From positions 1-64,000 of the forward strand of contig NZ_JAJHUO010000046.1 of assembly GCF_020859565.1 (NCBI RefSeq): a DNA stretch of 64,000 nucleotides, in the 5' to 3' direction. This DNA is from Saccharothrix luteola. GTDB lineage: Bacteria; Actinomycetota; Actinomycetes; Mycobacteriales; Pseudonocardiaceae. This document shows, piece after piece, positions 54,776 through 63,873 of the stretch (its first letter is position 1; each line of letters starts with the position of its first letter). A program made the translations under genes and the position numbers. Below the pieces are notes generated by a model. That model worked only from the letters and a program-made list of their open reading frames with translations. It was not told where the DNA came from and did no database searches.

Positions 54776-55815
54776 GCGGCGTGCAGGCGGGCGGTGAGCA
54801 GCAGGCCGGCCAGGGTCGGCCGACTCGCCGTCAGGGCCCGGTGCGCCGGGCGTTCCACGAACTTGGTGAGCAGCCAGCCGAGCAAGACGGCCGACCCGGT
54901 GAAGAACGCCAGTTCCAGCCACGGCCCGCCGTAGGGTGAGACCTTGGCCATGACGACGTAGCCGAGCTCCTGGTGCACCAGGTACACGCCGTAGGAGATG
55001 CCTGCCAGCCACTTGATCGGCCGGGAGAGCAGGCGCACGGGAGCGACGTCCCAGTCCGGGCCGCCCGCCGCCGCGCACACGCCGATCAGCAGGACGCCGA
55101 AGCCGACGGTCGACGCGAGGTCGCCGCTGTGCCCGACCTGCACCAGGAGGGTCGCCGTGAGCAGGGCGAACAGGTGCCGGTCGCCGAGGCGTCCCTTGGA
55201 CCACAGCCAGATCGCGACGCCGATGGCGAACAGCTGCGCGCGCTGGGCGCCGAGGCCGTTGTACAGGGTGTGGACGAGGCCGGGGTCGGCCGTCCAGTCC
55301 CTGATGGCCAGGGGGACGACGATGAGGACCCAGAGCAGCGCCTTGACCGCCCGGCCGCGGATCCGCGACGCCAGCAGGGCGCCCGCGACGAACCCCGTGA
55401 CCTGGATCGGGAGCGTCCAGTAGGAGACGTCGACCAGGCGTGCGTCGGGGAACCAGCTCTGGAGCATGAGGACGTTGACGAGCAGGTCGCGCGGTTCGAG
55501 TTCGCTCCAGCCGTCCGGCGTGAGGTGGCGCAGCACGGTGTAGGTGCACACGGCGGCGACCACGTAGGCGGGCAGCAGGCGGGCCAGGCGGTTGTGCAGG
55601 AAGCGGCCGGGTTCGCCCTTGGCCAGCGAGGCGCAGGCGAAGAAGGCGGAGATCACCACGAGCGTGCTGGCGCCGAACTCGAAGCCGAAGACGAACGACG
55701 GCCGGCTGAGCTCCGGGTGGTTGGCCGGGCCGACGCGGGTGGCGTGCTGGAGGAGCACGCACAGCACGGCGAGGATGCGCAGGACGTCCCAGTTGATCCG
55801 ACGTTTGGTAGGCAC
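54631..55815 (-). CDS. Acyltransferase 3 (OafA-type) membrane protein
   Basis: 394-aa integral membrane O-acyltransferase with about ten helices. The family hallmark is RINWDVLRILAVLCVLLQHATRV with the conserved His, and ARLLPAYVVAAV follows. Such enzymes acetylate cell-surface polysaccharides or secondary metabolites. The C-terminal 50 or so residues (after RPTLAGLLL) read through the opposing gene and look non-homologous, so an ancestral stop was probably lost. The start ATG 55815 precedes a conserved core. Confidence 0.9.
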   Translation of the reverse strand: MPTKRRINWDVLRILAVLCVLLQHATRVGPANHPELSRPSFVFGFEFGASTLVVISAFFACASLAKGEPGRFLHNRLARLLPAYVVAAVCTYTVLRHLTPDGWSELEPRDLLVNVLMLQSWFPDARLVDVSYWTLPIQVTGFVAGALLASRIRGRAVKALLWVLIVVPLAIRDWTADPGLVHTLYNGLGAQRAQLFAIGVAIWLWSKGRLGDRHLFALLTATLLVQVGHSGDLASTVGFGVLLIGVCAAAGGPDWDVAPVRLLSRPIKWLAGISYGVYLVHQELGYVVMAKVSPYGGPWLELAFFTGSAVLLGWLLTKFVERPAHRALTASRPTLAGLLLTARLHAAQSHLGSVGTVPFSRAPLWRPVSHPSTSAAGPPTAGDVALSAVSAQPR

Positions 55816-55931
55816 GAGGAAGAAGAACCCTAATCAGACGTTATCGGCGGAGCGGCGGAGAGTGTTACCAACCCTATGGGGTCGACCTGTGGGAGCCCTG
55901 AAGGGTGCCCGGTCGGATACGGTCGGCCATT

Positions 55932-56609
55932 GTGGACGTACTAGAGGACTACAAGGGGCACGTGTCGCCGGGCGGCCCGGCGGCGCGGCGGACCCTCGAC
56001 GCGCTGACCATCACGAAGGTCTCGGTCGGCCCGATGGACAACAACGCGTACCTGCTGGTCTGCCGCGCGACGAACGAGGGTCTGCTCATCGACGCGGCGG
56101 CCGACCCGGAGCGGCTGTCGGACGTGGTCGGCCACGAGGTGGACCGGCCGAGGTTGAAGACGGTCGTGACCACGCACCGGCACCAGGACCACTGGGGCGC
56201 CCTCGGCGCGGTCGCGGGCGCGAACGGCTCCAACACCATCGCGCACGAGGCGGACGCGGAGGTGCTGCCGATCCCGCCGGACGTCCTGGTGGCGCACGGC
56301 GACACGGTGCACGTCGGCGAAGTCCCCTTGACGGTGATCCACCTGCGCGGCCACACGCCGGGCTCGATCGCCCTGCTGTACCGCGACCCAACCGGACACC
56401 CCCACCTCTTCACCGGGGACTCGCTGTTCCCGGGAGGGGTCGGCAGAACCACGTCGCCCGAAACCTTCACTTCGCTGATCGACGACGTGGAGACCCGGAT
56501 CTTCGCCGAACTGCCCGACGACACGTGGGTCTACCCGGGTCACGGCGACGACACCACCCTGGGGCGTGAGCGACCTCACCTGGCCGAGTGGCGCGCGCGG
56601 GGTTGGTGA
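55932..56609 (+). CDS. Metallo-beta-lactamase-fold hydrolase
   Basis: 225 aa from GTG 55932. The Zn site THRHQDHWG (HxHxDH), LRGHTPGSIALL, FTGDSLFPGG and YPGHGDDTTLG give a complete glyoxalase-II-like set. Substrates for this subgroup include hydroxyacylglutathione-type thioesters or, in actinobacteria, mycothiol conjugates. A similar gene neighbours uvrA in mycobacteria. There is no signal peptide. An upstream GTG in the same frame is less likely. Confidence 0.92.
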   Translation: MDVLEDYKGHVSPGGPAARRTLDALTITKVSVGPMDNNAYLLVCRATNEGLLIDAAADPERLSDVVGHEVDRPRLKTVVTTHRHQDHWGALGAVAGANGSNTIAHEADAEVLPIPPDVLVAHGDTVHVGEVPLTVIHLRGHTPGSIALLYRDPTGHPHLFTGDSLFPGGVGRTTSPETFTSLIDDVETRIFAELPDDTWVYPGHGDDTTLGRERPHLAEWRARGW

Positions 56610-56652
56610 CGGAGGGCACGCGGACGGGGTCGAGCAGCGGCCCCGGCCGTGG

Positions 56653-56931
56653 TCACTCGACGATCGTGATGAACCCCTCGGTCCACGCGTCCTCGTCGAT
56701 CTCGTGCGGGTCGACCATGAAGCAGTCCGGCTCGTCGGCGAAGCCGGGCGTCGACTTCGCGCGCTCGATCCGCTCCCTGGCACGGCTCTCCGTCGAGTAG
56801 ACGCCCAGCAACTTCAGGTCGTCGCCGTCCCACTCGTCCCAGGTCAGCTCGCCGTCTCCGTCGACGTGCTCGACCGGGGAGCCGTCGAGGTCGCGGGCGT
56901 GGCGGACGTGCCAGAGCAGGAAGACTTGCAC
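56653..56931 (-). CDS. Small conserved acidic protein
   Basis: 92 aa, beginning MQVFLLWHVRHARDLDGSP, with a middle VYSTESRARERIERAKSTPGF and a Trp/Asp-rich end (DEDAWTEGFITIVE). It looks like the DUF7336-type family of small bacterial proteins, recognisable by VFLLWHVR at the start, though I hold that name loosely. It is acidic and soluble, with no known function. Confidence 0.7.
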   Translation of the reverse strand: MQVFLLWHVRHARDLDGSPVEHVDGDGELTWDEWDGDDLKLLGVYSTESRARERIERAKSTPGFADEPDCFMVDPHEIDEDAWTEGFITIVE

Positions 56932-56941
56932 GCACCCGATC

Positions 56942-57364
56942 TTACGAGGACGAGCCCTCGGCGCGTGACTGCTCGTCGGGGGCGGTGGGGCGGGCGAACA
57001 CGTCCTCCGGGAGGAAGCAGCCGTAGTCCTGCAACGGCTGCGGCTCGTCCAGGACGAGTTCCTGGACGCGGCCGGCGGGCGACAGGCCGTCCGGGCGGTC
57101 CGGGACGCGGGCGCCGGGCAGTGGCGGGTCGCCGGCGCGGGCGGAGTCGGGGACGAGGTCGCCGTCGCGGTCGATCAACGCGTACGCGGCGTCGGCGACG
57201 TCGGCGACCGCCTCGGCCACCTCGGCGTCGGTGAGGCCCGGGTTCAGCTCCCGGTACGCCGCCCGTGCGGCGGCCATGAAGCGCTCCGGGTCGACCACCA
57301 CGACGTCCCGGCGGGTTCGCACGCTGATCGTCATGCCGGCCACGGGGCCGCTCGGTTCGTCCAC
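56942..57364 (-). CDS. Hypothetical protein
   Basis: 140 aa from GTG 57364; MTISVRTRRD at residue 11 is an alternative start. It is acidic and Ala/Asp/Pro-rich, with a helical middle (VDPERFMAAARAAYRELNPGLTDAEVAEAVADVADAAYALID) and a Pro/Asp-rich C-terminal tail. No family is recognised. It lies 10 bp upstream of the small acidic protein gene on the same strand, so the two may be cotranscribed. Confidence 0.6.
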   Translation of the reverse strand: MDEPSGPVAGMTISVRTRRDVVVVDPERFMAAARAAYRELNPGLTDAEVAEAVADVADAAYALIDRDGDLVPDSARAGDPPLPGARVPDRPDGLSPAGRVQELVLDEPQPLQDYGCFLPEDVFARPTAPDEQSRAEGSSS

Positions 57365-57379
57365 CTCACGATCGTAGGA

Positions 57380-57979
57380 TCACCCGATCCGGTTCACGGC
57401 GTCGAGCACGTCGAGGTAGCCGTCACTCACCCGCCACAGGGCGTCCGAGACCGTCGTGAGCTTGCCGGGGCTCCAACGCCTGTCCTCGTAGGCACGCGTC
57501 TGGCGGCGCAGTGCCCGCAGGCTCACCGCCAGTTCGTCGCGCAGCCGGGACCGCAGCTCGTCCGCTCCCGGGGCAGGCAGCCTGACCTGCTCGCCACGCC
57601 CGTCGGCGAGCGCGGCGACCGTCTCCTCCACCAGCCCGTCCGCCGCGTCCCAGACCAGGGCGGGCCGGTCGACGTGGTGGTTCCAGACCGGTGCGCGCGC
57701 CGAGCGCCACAGCGCTCGGACCGGGTTCCTGGCCACTCGCGTCGCGTTGGCCCAGTGCTCCGAGCCGTGCGGCTCGCTCAACCACGGAACGTCGTCGACC
57801 GGCAGATCCACCACCACTGCGACGGTCACCTGTTCGAGATCACGTGGTGCACCGAGGATGTCCCCCACTGCCCACAGGCGCACCGCCCGCAACGGGTGGA
57901 TCGAACCCGGCAGGCTCGCCAACTCGCCGCACTTGGCCGCCAACTCCTCGACGTGCCGCACCGCCCGTGACCACTTCAC
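57380..57979 (-). CDS. Conserved actinobacterial protein of unknown function
   Basis: 199 aa. A conserved N-terminus (MKWSRAVRHVEELAAKC), a beta-rich core (VTVAVVVDLPVDDVPWL) and a long C-terminal helical region (LRDELAVSLRALRRQTRAYEDRRWSPGKLTTVSDALWRVSDGYLDVLDA) are seen. It resembles the DUF7711-type family. The helices suggest a small nucleic-acid or signalling role, but nothing decides this. The stop lies 15 bp upstream of the next gene's start on the same strand. Confidence 0.75.
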   Translation of the reverse strand: MKWSRAVRHVEELAAKCGELASLPGSIHPLRAVRLWAVGDILGAPRDLEQVTVAVVVDLPVDDVPWLSEPHGSEHWANATRVARNPVRALWRSARAPVWNHHVDRPALVWDAADGLVEETVAALADGRGEQVRLPAPGADELRSRLRDELAVSLRALRRQTRAYEDRRWSPGKLTTVSDALWRVSDGYLDVLDAVNRIG

Positions 57980-58159
57980 CCGACCATCCTCACCCGTTCC
58001 CGGACGTCGGCAGGTCCGCCATCACGGCACGCGGCAGCGACGGGTTCGCGGCGGTGGTCGCGCAGGCAGGGCGCGAGCGCCCGCGGCAAGGTGTGGGGGG
58101 TGGCGGGCGATCTCGCGGTAGACCTTGGGCGGAGTTCGGCCGCGACGCGGTGCGGACCG

Positions 58160-58939
58160 TCACCGCCGCCCGGTCAGCACGGTGACGTGGACGTGCTCGG
58201 TGAACGGCGCGTGCGGCTCCAGGGCGTCGCGGACCAGGTCGGTGAACGCCCGGCGGTCCGCCGGCAGCCGGTCGGCGGGCAGCGCCGAGAGGACACCGCC
58301 CACTATGGACTCCAGGTCCAGCGTGTCGGTGTAGTCGACCCCGTGCACGTCGACCCGGAACCCGGCGGCGGCCAGGCTTTCCCGGTACCGCGCCTGGCTC
58401 TCCTCGTCGGTGCCGCACGCGCTGCCGGCGGGCGTGCCCAGCCACTGCTCCAGGCACTCGCGCAACGCCCGCGACCAGTCCTCGTCCTGCAACCACAGGG
58501 GCGTGCCGTTGGTCAGCACGGCCACCCCACCGCCCGGCCTGACCAGCGGGTGCACCGCCCGGAACAGCTCGTCGTGCCGCATCCAGTGCAGCGCCTGACC
58601 GATCGTGACCACGCCGACCGACCCGTCGCCGAGCACCGCGCGCACCGCGGGCACGTCCGCGTCCGTCCCCACCACCCACGCCAGGTTCGCCGCACCCCGC
58701 TCCTCCCCCGCGCGGCGGGCGTGCGCCAGCATGTCCGGCTCGGGGTCGACGCCGATCACGGCGCGGACCCGGGCCGCCAGGGGCACGGTCACCTGGCCCG
58801 TGCCGCAGCCGAGGTCCACCGCGACGTCGTCCGGTGTCAGCCCGAACACGTCGACCACCGCGTCGAACACCGCCGGCGGGTACCCGCGCCGGTAGCGGTG
58901 GTAGAACTCGGCCACGTCACCCCGGAAGCCCTGTGCCAT
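58160..58939 (-). CDS. SAM-dependent methyltransferase
   Basis: 259-aa class I methyltransferase. The SAM motif VDLGCGTGQVTVPLA (about residues 35-50), the acidic end of beta2 VIGVDPEPDML, GTDADVPA and LHWMRHDELF motifs match the ubiquinone/biotin-pathway (UbiE/BioC-like) fold. ATG 58939 (MAQGFRGDVAEFYHRYRRGYP) is the usual start. Small-molecule or tRNA substrate is unknown. Confidence 0.9.
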   Translation of the reverse strand: MAQGFRGDVAEFYHRYRRGYPPAVFDAVVDVFGLTPDDVAVDLGCGTGQVTVPLAARVRAVIGVDPEPDMLAHARRAGEERGAANLAWVVGTDADVPAVRAVLGDGSVGVVTIGQALHWMRHDELFRAVHPLVRPGGGVAVLTNGTPLWLQDEDWSRALRECLEQWLGTPAGSACGTDEESQARYRESLAAAGFRVDVHGVDYTDTLDLESIVGGVLSALPADRLPADRRAFTDLVRDALEPHAPFTEHVHVTVLTGRR

Positions 58940-59093
58940 GCCGGACAGCGTGCCCACGCCCGCCGCACGGGCGGAAGCGATTGCGCTCACGGCGGAACGA
59001 CGTCCACCTGGCGTGTGACGCGCGGGCCGATGTCCTGATCCCGCAGCGCAAGCCGTGTCCCGAGCGGCTCGAACCGGTCGGTATGTTCCCCGC

Positions 59094-59579
59094 ATGGAGC
59101 AGGTGGTGGAGATCTACACCGACGGCGCGTGCAGCGGCAACCCCGGACCGGGCGGGTGGGGCGCCGTGCTGCGGTACGGGGCGCACGAGCGCGACCTGTT
59201 CGGCGGGGAGTCGTCGGCCACCACCAACAACCGGATGGAGCTGATGGCGCCGATCCGCGCGTTGGAGACCCTGAAGCGGCCGTCGGTCGTGCGGATCTAC
59301 ACCGACAGCACGTACGTCCGCAACGGCGTCCTGTCGTGGATGGCCAAGTGGAAGGCCAACGGCTGGCTCACGTCGGCCAAGCAGCCGGTCAAGAACGTCG
59401 ACCTGTGGCAGCGCCTCGACGCTGCCGCCACGCCCCACGAGGTCGAGTGGCACTGGGTGAAGGGGCACGCCGGGCACCCGGAGAACGAACGCGCGGACCG
59501 GCTGGCGGTCCGCGGCGTCCGGGCGGCGATGGAGTCAGATCTGCGGGCAGACGTCGTACATGATGCGGAACAGGCGTGA
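59094..59579 (+). CDS. rnhA: Ribonuclease HI
   Basis: 161-aa endonuclease that cuts RNA in RNA:DNA hybrids. The carboxylate site is complete: [17 protein letters not shown] (first Asp), [15 protein letters not shown] (Glu), [11 protein letters not shown] (Asp) and [11 protein letters not shown] (His, Asp). TATGTT about 10 bp before the ATG at 59094 suggests a leaderless transcript. Its last 45 bp overlap the convergent coiled-coil gene. Confidence 0.97.
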   Translation: MEQVVEIYTDGACSGNPGPGGWGAVLRYGAHERDLFGGESSATTNNRMELMAPIRALETLKRPSVVRIYTDSTYVRNGVLSWMAKWKANGWLTSAKQPVKNVDLWQRLDAAATPHEVEWHWVKGHAGHPENERADRLAVRGVRAAMESDLRADVVHDAEQA

Positions 59580-60020
59580 GGACTCCGGGCTCTGCTCCGG
59601 CGGCAGGTCGAAGTAGCCCTTGGCGGCCTCGACGCACCGGGTGAGCAGGTCGTGCTCGGTGGACAGGGTGAACTCCCGGGACCGGTTGGTCTCCAGGGTC
59701 GCGTCGGCCTCCTCCTGCTTGCCCGACACGTCGGCGAGCGTGCGCTCCTGGTCGGCCCTGGTGGCCGCGAGCGCGTTGCGGTCGGCGCGTTCGCCCAGGT
59801 AGAGGACGGTGAACAAGCCCGCCACGAGGGCGAACACGGCGGCCAGCGCGGTCAGCGCGACGATCGGCGCCCGGCTGGGGCGCGCGGGTGGCGGCGGCGT
59901 GGGCTGGTGCTGCATCGACACGCCGTTCGGCGGGGTCGGCGGGGTCGGCGCGAACGAGGTCGGCGCGGGCGGGTTCGACGAGGGCGGCGTGAACGCCCGG
60001 TCGGGTTCTGGCGTGGTCAT
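59535..60020 (-). CDS. Single-span membrane protein with coiled coil (paralogue 1)
   Basis: 161 aa. A Pro/Thr-rich cytoplasmic N-terminus (1-50) precedes one membrane helix ([23 protein letters not shown]), an extracytoplasmic coiled coil ([33 protein letters not shown]) and a C-terminal segment with two Cys ([18 protein letters not shown]) that could form a disulfide. It shares its layout with the next gene upstream (60035-60424). Function is unknown. Confidence 0.75.
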   Translation of the reverse strand: MTTPEPDRAFTPPSSNPPAPTSFAPTPPTPPNGVSMQHQPTPPPPARPSRAPIVALTALAAVFALVAGLFTVLYLGERADRNALAATRADQERTLADVSGKQEEADATLETNRSREFTLSTEHDLLTRCVEAAKGYFDLPPEQSPESSRLFRIMYDVCPQI

Positions 60021-60034
60021 GTCGGCTCCCCGGC

Positions 60035-60424
60035 TCAGCAGTTGTCCGAGGCGCGGTCGACGGCGGGCCCGAGGGCCGCGTCATCGTCGTCCCGCGCCGC
60101 GATGATCGAGTCCCTGGCCGGGTCGGCGCACTTGTGCAGCTCGGCGTTCTGCGCCTCCAGCGTGGAGATCCGCCCGATGACGGTGTCGTTGGCCGACTCG
60201 GTCTCCTCCAGCCGCTCCTCGGCCTCGGCGAGCGACCGGCTCGTCTGGTCCAGGCGCTGGACCTCCAGGCCGTGCTCCTCCTTCGCCCCGGCGTACAGCA
60301 CGATCGCCAGGACGGACGCGCCGACCAGGACCACGGCGAGCAGGCCCAGCAGCACGACGGCGGCACGTGGCCGGGGCCGCGGCGGTGGTGGCGGTGACGG
60401 GATCGACAGCGCGTGGTCGGTCAT
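60035..60424 (-). CDS. Single-span membrane protein with coiled coil (paralogue 2)
   Basis: 129 aa from ATG 60424 (MTDHALSIPSPPPPPRPRPR). A Pro-rich start, a membrane helix (AAVVLLGLLAVVLVGASVLAIVLY), a coiled coil (EVQRLDQTSRSLAEAEERLEETESANDTVIGRISTLEAQNAELHKC) and a short end with Cys (DRASDNC) are present. It has the same order of parts as its downstream neighbour, so the two are likely an old tandem duplication and form a two-gene operon with a 14-bp gap. Confidence 0.75.
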   Translation of the reverse strand: MTDHALSIPSPPPPPRPRPRAAVVLLGLLAVVLVGASVLAIVLYAGAKEEHGLEVQRLDQTSRSLAEAEERLEETESANDTVIGRISTLEAQNAELHKCADPARDSIIAARDDDDAALGPAVDRASDNC

Positions 60425-60573
60425 GTGGCCCCCTTGTTCCCTTGAGATGCCACGAAAGTAGGGACACCGGGGGTCACCGGCCAAGTGTCGGGCCGCCGGA
60501 AACTTCCGCTACCTGCCGGGGACCGCGCGCAACCCGTCCCCGGACCGGGCCGGTCCGCCGGATCCGGGGTCGC

Positions 60574-61179
60574 TCAGAGCCAGCCGTTGTCGTGCGCGGT
60601 GACGTAGGCCTCCGACCGGCTCGCCGCGCCGAGCTTGGCCACCGCCGCGGCCAGGTGGTTGCGCACCGTCCCGGCGGACAGGTGCGTCCGGCGCGCGATC
60701 ACCGCCACCGGCGTGTCGTACTCCGCCAGCCGCAGCACCTCCAGCTCACGCGGCGTCAACGGGCACGGCGGCGTGGTCAGCGCGTCCGCCGCCAGCTCCG
60801 GGTCGACGTACCGGGCGCCGCCGTGCACCCGCCGGATCACGTCCGCCAGCGTGCCGCCCGGCGACCCCTTCGGCAGGAAGCCCTTCGCGCCGGTCGACAG
60901 CGCGCGTTGCAGGTGGGGCGGTTTGCCGCGCCCGGTCAGGATCACCACCGCGCACCCCGGCAACGACGAGGCCAGCGCCGCGGTCACCTCGAACCCGTCC
61001 AGCTCCGGCATCTGCAGGTCGACCACGGCCACGTCCGGCCGGTGCGCCAACGCCGCGCGCACCGCCTCCCGGCCGTCACCGGCCTGCGCCACGACCTCGA
61101 TGTCCGGCTCCAGCCCGAGCAACGCCGCCACCGCGACGCGGATCAGCTCCTCGTCGTCGGCGAGCAGCACGCGTATCAC
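60574..61179 (-). CDS. NarL/LuxR-type response regulator
   Basis: 201 aa. The receiver domain has LLADDEELI (phosphate-binding Asp pair), the phosphoacceptor Asp in VAVVDLQMPELDG, and the Lys in GFLPKG. A LuxR-type HTH is at the C-terminus (LTPRELEVLRLAEYDTPVAVIARRTHLSAGTVRNHLAAAVAKLG). GTG 61179 overlaps the histidine-kinase stop (GTGA), so it is the cognate partner. Target genes are unknown; the small four-helix membrane protein next to the kinase is a candidate. Confidence 0.94.
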   Translation of the reverse strand: MIRVLLADDEELIRVAVAALLGLEPDIEVVAQAGDGREAVRAALAHRPDVAVVDLQMPELDGFEVTAALASSLPGCAVVILTGRGKPPHLQRALSTGAKGFLPKGSPGGTLADVIRRVHGGARYVDPELAADALTTPPCPLTPRELEVLRLAEYDTPVAVIARRTHLSAGTVRNHLAAAVAKLGAASRSEAYVTAHDNGWL

Positions 61180-62255
61180 GTCCGCACGGTCGCCACCAGC
61201 GTGAACACCCCGTCCTCCTCCCCGGTGCGCACCGTCCCGCCCACCCGGGCCAGCCGCTCGGCCAGCCCGCTCAACCCCGACCCGCGCGGCCCGCGCGCGC
61301 CGCCGGCAGCGCCGTCGTTCGCCACGGTCAGCCGCACCTCGTCGGCGCCCGCCACGACGTCGACCGAGCACCACCGCGCCCGGCTGTGCCGCAGCACGTT
61401 CGTCCCCGCCTCCCGCAACGCCCACGACAGCTCGCGCGCGGCCGCGGGCAACTCCGCCGGAACCGACACGGTGCACCGCACCCCGGCCGAGGTCAACACC
61501 TGCTCGATCGCCGACGCCTGCTCGGCCAGCTCCACGGTCCGGTACCCGCGCACGGCCTCCCGCAGCTCCGACAACGCCACCGACGCCAGCGCGCGCACCT
61601 CGTCCGCCTCCGCGGCCGCCCGCTCACCGTCCACGACCGCCAGCCGCGACGCCAGCTCCGCCTTCAGCGCGATCACGGTCAACCGGTGCCCCAGCAGGTC
61701 GTGCACGTCCCGGGCGAACCGCAGCCGCTCCTCGATCACCGCCAGCCGCGCCCGCGCCTCACGCCCCCGCTGCGCCTGCACGACCAGGTCCCACAACCAC
61801 ACCGGCAGCACGTGCATCAGCGCCAACCCGACACCGACGCCACCGGCGACCACCAACGCGCGCAACGGATCCGGCGACACCACCGCGGCCACCGCGACCA
61901 CCAGGGGCGCCACCGCCCACGACCGCCGCCGAACCAGCACCGGCGCCGTGGCGACGAGCGCCGCGCCGACCCATGCCCACGTGTCCCACCGCCCCACGGC
62001 CACGGGTGCCAGCAACGGCACCGACAGCAGCGACGCCGCCACGAACGCCACGTCCCACCGGCCCCGCGCCACACCCGGCGTCACGGCCGCGTAGAGCACG
62101 CCCGCGTGCGTGGCGCCGAACAGCACCACGCCGACCAGCCCCGCCACCACCCAGGCCGGCCGGGTCTCCAGCAGCACGCCGACACCCGGCCCGACCAGGC
62201 TGGTCGACCACGCCACGCCCAGCGACACGAGCGTGAGCACCCTCGCCTGCCGCAT
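61176..62255 (-). CDS. Sensor histidine kinase (HisKA_3 type)
   Basis: 359 aa. About five or six N-terminal membrane helices form the input domain. The dimerisation/phosphoacceptor helix is RFARDVHDLLGHRLTVIALKAEL (His in RDVHDLLGH). The GHKL ATPase has ELSWALREAGTNVLRHS and GSGLSGLAERLARVGG. It is typical of DesK/LiaS-like kinases that sense membrane or envelope state. ATG 62255 is chosen; GTG 62258 precedes it directly. It forms an operon with the response regulator. Confidence 0.92.
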   Translation of the reverse strand: MRQARVLTLVSLGVAWSTSLVGPGVGVLLETRPAWVVAGLVGVVLFGATHAGVLYAAVTPGVARGRWDVAFVAASLLSVPLLAPVAVGRWDTWAWVGAALVATAPVLVRRRSWAVAPLVVAVAAVVSPDPLRALVVAGGVGVGLALMHVLPVWLWDLVVQAQRGREARARLAVIEERLRFARDVHDLLGHRLTVIALKAELASRLAVVDGERAAAEADEVRALASVALSELREAVRGYRTVELAEQASAIEQVLTSAGVRCTVSVPAELPAAARELSWALREAGTNVLRHSRARWCSVDVVAGADEVRLTVANDGAAGGARGPRGSGLSGLAERLARVGGTVRTGEEDGVFTLVATVRT

Positions 62256-62262
62256 CACGCGC

Positions 62263-62652
62263 TCACCATGCCAGCGACACGCCGACGAACGCGTCGACCA
62301 CGGCGCACGCCAGCGCGTACCAGGTCGGCACGACGAGGTTGGCGCGGAAGTGCGCGAGGTCCCAGCCGGCGTGCGCCAACCAGCCCGCCGCGACCAGGTA
62401 GCGGCCGACCTCGGGGTCGACCAGCAGGGCGATCCCCGCCACCGCGCCGAACCCGACCACACCCGCCACCTGCGCCCACACCAGCCGGGTGCGGCGCACC
62501 TCGGCGCGCAGCAGCCCCGCGACCAGGTAGACCAACGCGCACGCGACCAGGCCCCACGTGCCGAACCCGGTCCAGTCGTCGTCGCCGTCGGACACGATCG
62601 CGATGCCCAACGCCGTCGAGATCACCAAGGAGAGGATCGAAGAACGTCTCAT
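62263..62652 (-). CDS. Small four-helix membrane protein
   Basis: 129 aa from ATG 62652 (MRRSSILSLVISTALGIAIVS). Four hydrophobic segments are visible (about 6-22, 32-52, 60-83 and 88-125), with charged Arg between. No named family is recognised. Being immediately upstream of the kinase on the same strand, it is probably cotranscribed and may be a membrane partner of the sensor. Confidence 0.65.
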   Translation of the reverse strand: MRRSSILSLVISTALGIAIVSDGDDDWTGFGTWGLVACALVYLVAGLLRAEVRRTRLVWAQVAGVVGFGAVAGIALLVDPEVGRYLVAAGWLAHAGWDLAHFRANLVVPTWYALACAVVDAFVGVSLAW

Positions 62653-62739
62653 GGCCACCACGTTGGGGCCGGCCGCGCACAAGCCCCACCCCCGCGGTGT
62701 CACGAAGAACCCGTGCGAAACGCATGGTCCGACCATGCG

Positions 62740-63873
62740 TCAGCGCAGCACGGTCGCCAGCCGCCGCATCCCCTCGACGATCTCGTCCACCGCGTTGGTG
62801 GTGAACGACAGCCGCAGCGTCGACCGGTCCGGCGTCGTCGCGTAGAACGGCGCGCCCGGCACGAACGCCACGTCCCGCGCCAACGCCGCCGTGATCAACG
62901 ACGAGGTGTCCACCTCGCCCGGCAGCTCCACCCACACGAACATGCCGCCGTCCGGGTCGCTCCACCGCGTGCCGGCGGGCACGGTCGAGGGCAGCGCGCC
63001 GATCATCGCGTCCCGCCGCTCCCGGTAGGCCGCGCACAGCCCGCGGATGTGCTCGTCCAGGTCGTTCGCCTTCAGGTACGCCGCCGCCGCGGCCTGGTCG
63101 ATGGTCGACGTGTGCAGGTCCGCCGCCTGCTTCACGATCACCAGCGTGCGCATGATCGACGCGGGCGCGCGCAGCCAGCCCAGCCGCATGCCGGGCGCGC
63201 CGACCTTGGAGAAGCTGCCCGCGTGCAGCACGCGGTCGCTCATCGAGGCCAGCGACGGCACGGGCTCGCCCCGGTAGCGCAGCTCGCCGTACGGGTCGTC
63301 CTCGACGATCCACAGGCCGTGCCGGTCGGCCACCGCGGCGATCTCGGTCCGCCGCCGCGCGGTCAACGTCCGGCCGGTCGGGTTCGCGAACGTCGGCACC
63401 AGGTACAGCAGCTCCGGCCGTTCCCGCTCGATCACCTCGGCCAGCGCGGCCGGGTCCATGCCGTGCTCGTCACCCGCGACGGGCACGATCCGGGCGTCGG
63501 CGAGCTGGAAGCACTGCAACGCGGCGAGGTAGGTCGGCTCCTCCACCGCGACGACCGCGCCCGGCTCCAGCAGGGCGGTCACGACCAGCGTCAACGCCTG
63601 CTGCGAGCCGGACGTGACCAGCAGGTCCTCGACCGCGGTCGGCAGGCCGCGCCGGGTCAGCCGGTCGGCGACCAGGCCGCGCAGGTCCACGTCGCCCTCG
63701 GTGGGCGCGTACTGGAGGGATCGGCGTGACAGGGCCTGGTCGAACGCCGTGCGCAGGCCCTCGACGTCGAACAGCTCGGGCGCGGGCAGGCCGCCCGCGA
63801 ACGAGATGACCTCGGGCCGGGAGGTGAGGGCGAGCAGGTCGCGGACCGGCGAGCCGGCGAACGTGCGCGGCAT
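62740..63873 (-). CDS. PLP-dependent class I/II aminotransferase
   Basis: 377 aa. N-terminal ISFAGGLPAPELF, PLP-phosphate and ring contacts (LQYAPTEGDVDLRGLVADRLTRRG, VTSGSQQALTLV), the PLP lysine in GSFSKVGAPGMRLGW, and a C-terminal DGGMFVWVELP are conserved. It resembles 2-aminoadipate/valine-type (LysN/MocR-like without the HTH) transaminases. ATG 63873. TAGGAT, a good -10, lies about 90 bp upstream. The remaining sequence to 64000 shows only this promoter region and an incipient rightward TTGACA near 63984. Confidence 0.92.
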   Translation of the reverse strand: MPRTFAGSPVRDLLALTSRPEVISFAGGLPAPELFDVEGLRTAFDQALSRRSLQYAPTEGDVDLRGLVADRLTRRGLPTAVEDLLVTSGSQQALTLVVTALLEPGAVVAVEEPTYLAALQCFQLADARIVPVAGDEHGMDPAALAEVIERERPELLYLVPTFANPTGRTLTARRRTEIAAVADRHGLWIVEDDPYGELRYRGEPVPSLASMSDRVLHAGSFSKVGAPGMRLGWLRAPASIMRTLVIVKQAADLHTSTIDQAAAAAYLKANDLDEHIRGLCAAYRERRDAMIGALPSTVPAGTRWSDPDGGMFVWVELPGEVDTSSLITAALARDVAFVPGAPFYATTPDRSTLRLSFTTNAVDEIVEGMRRLATVLR

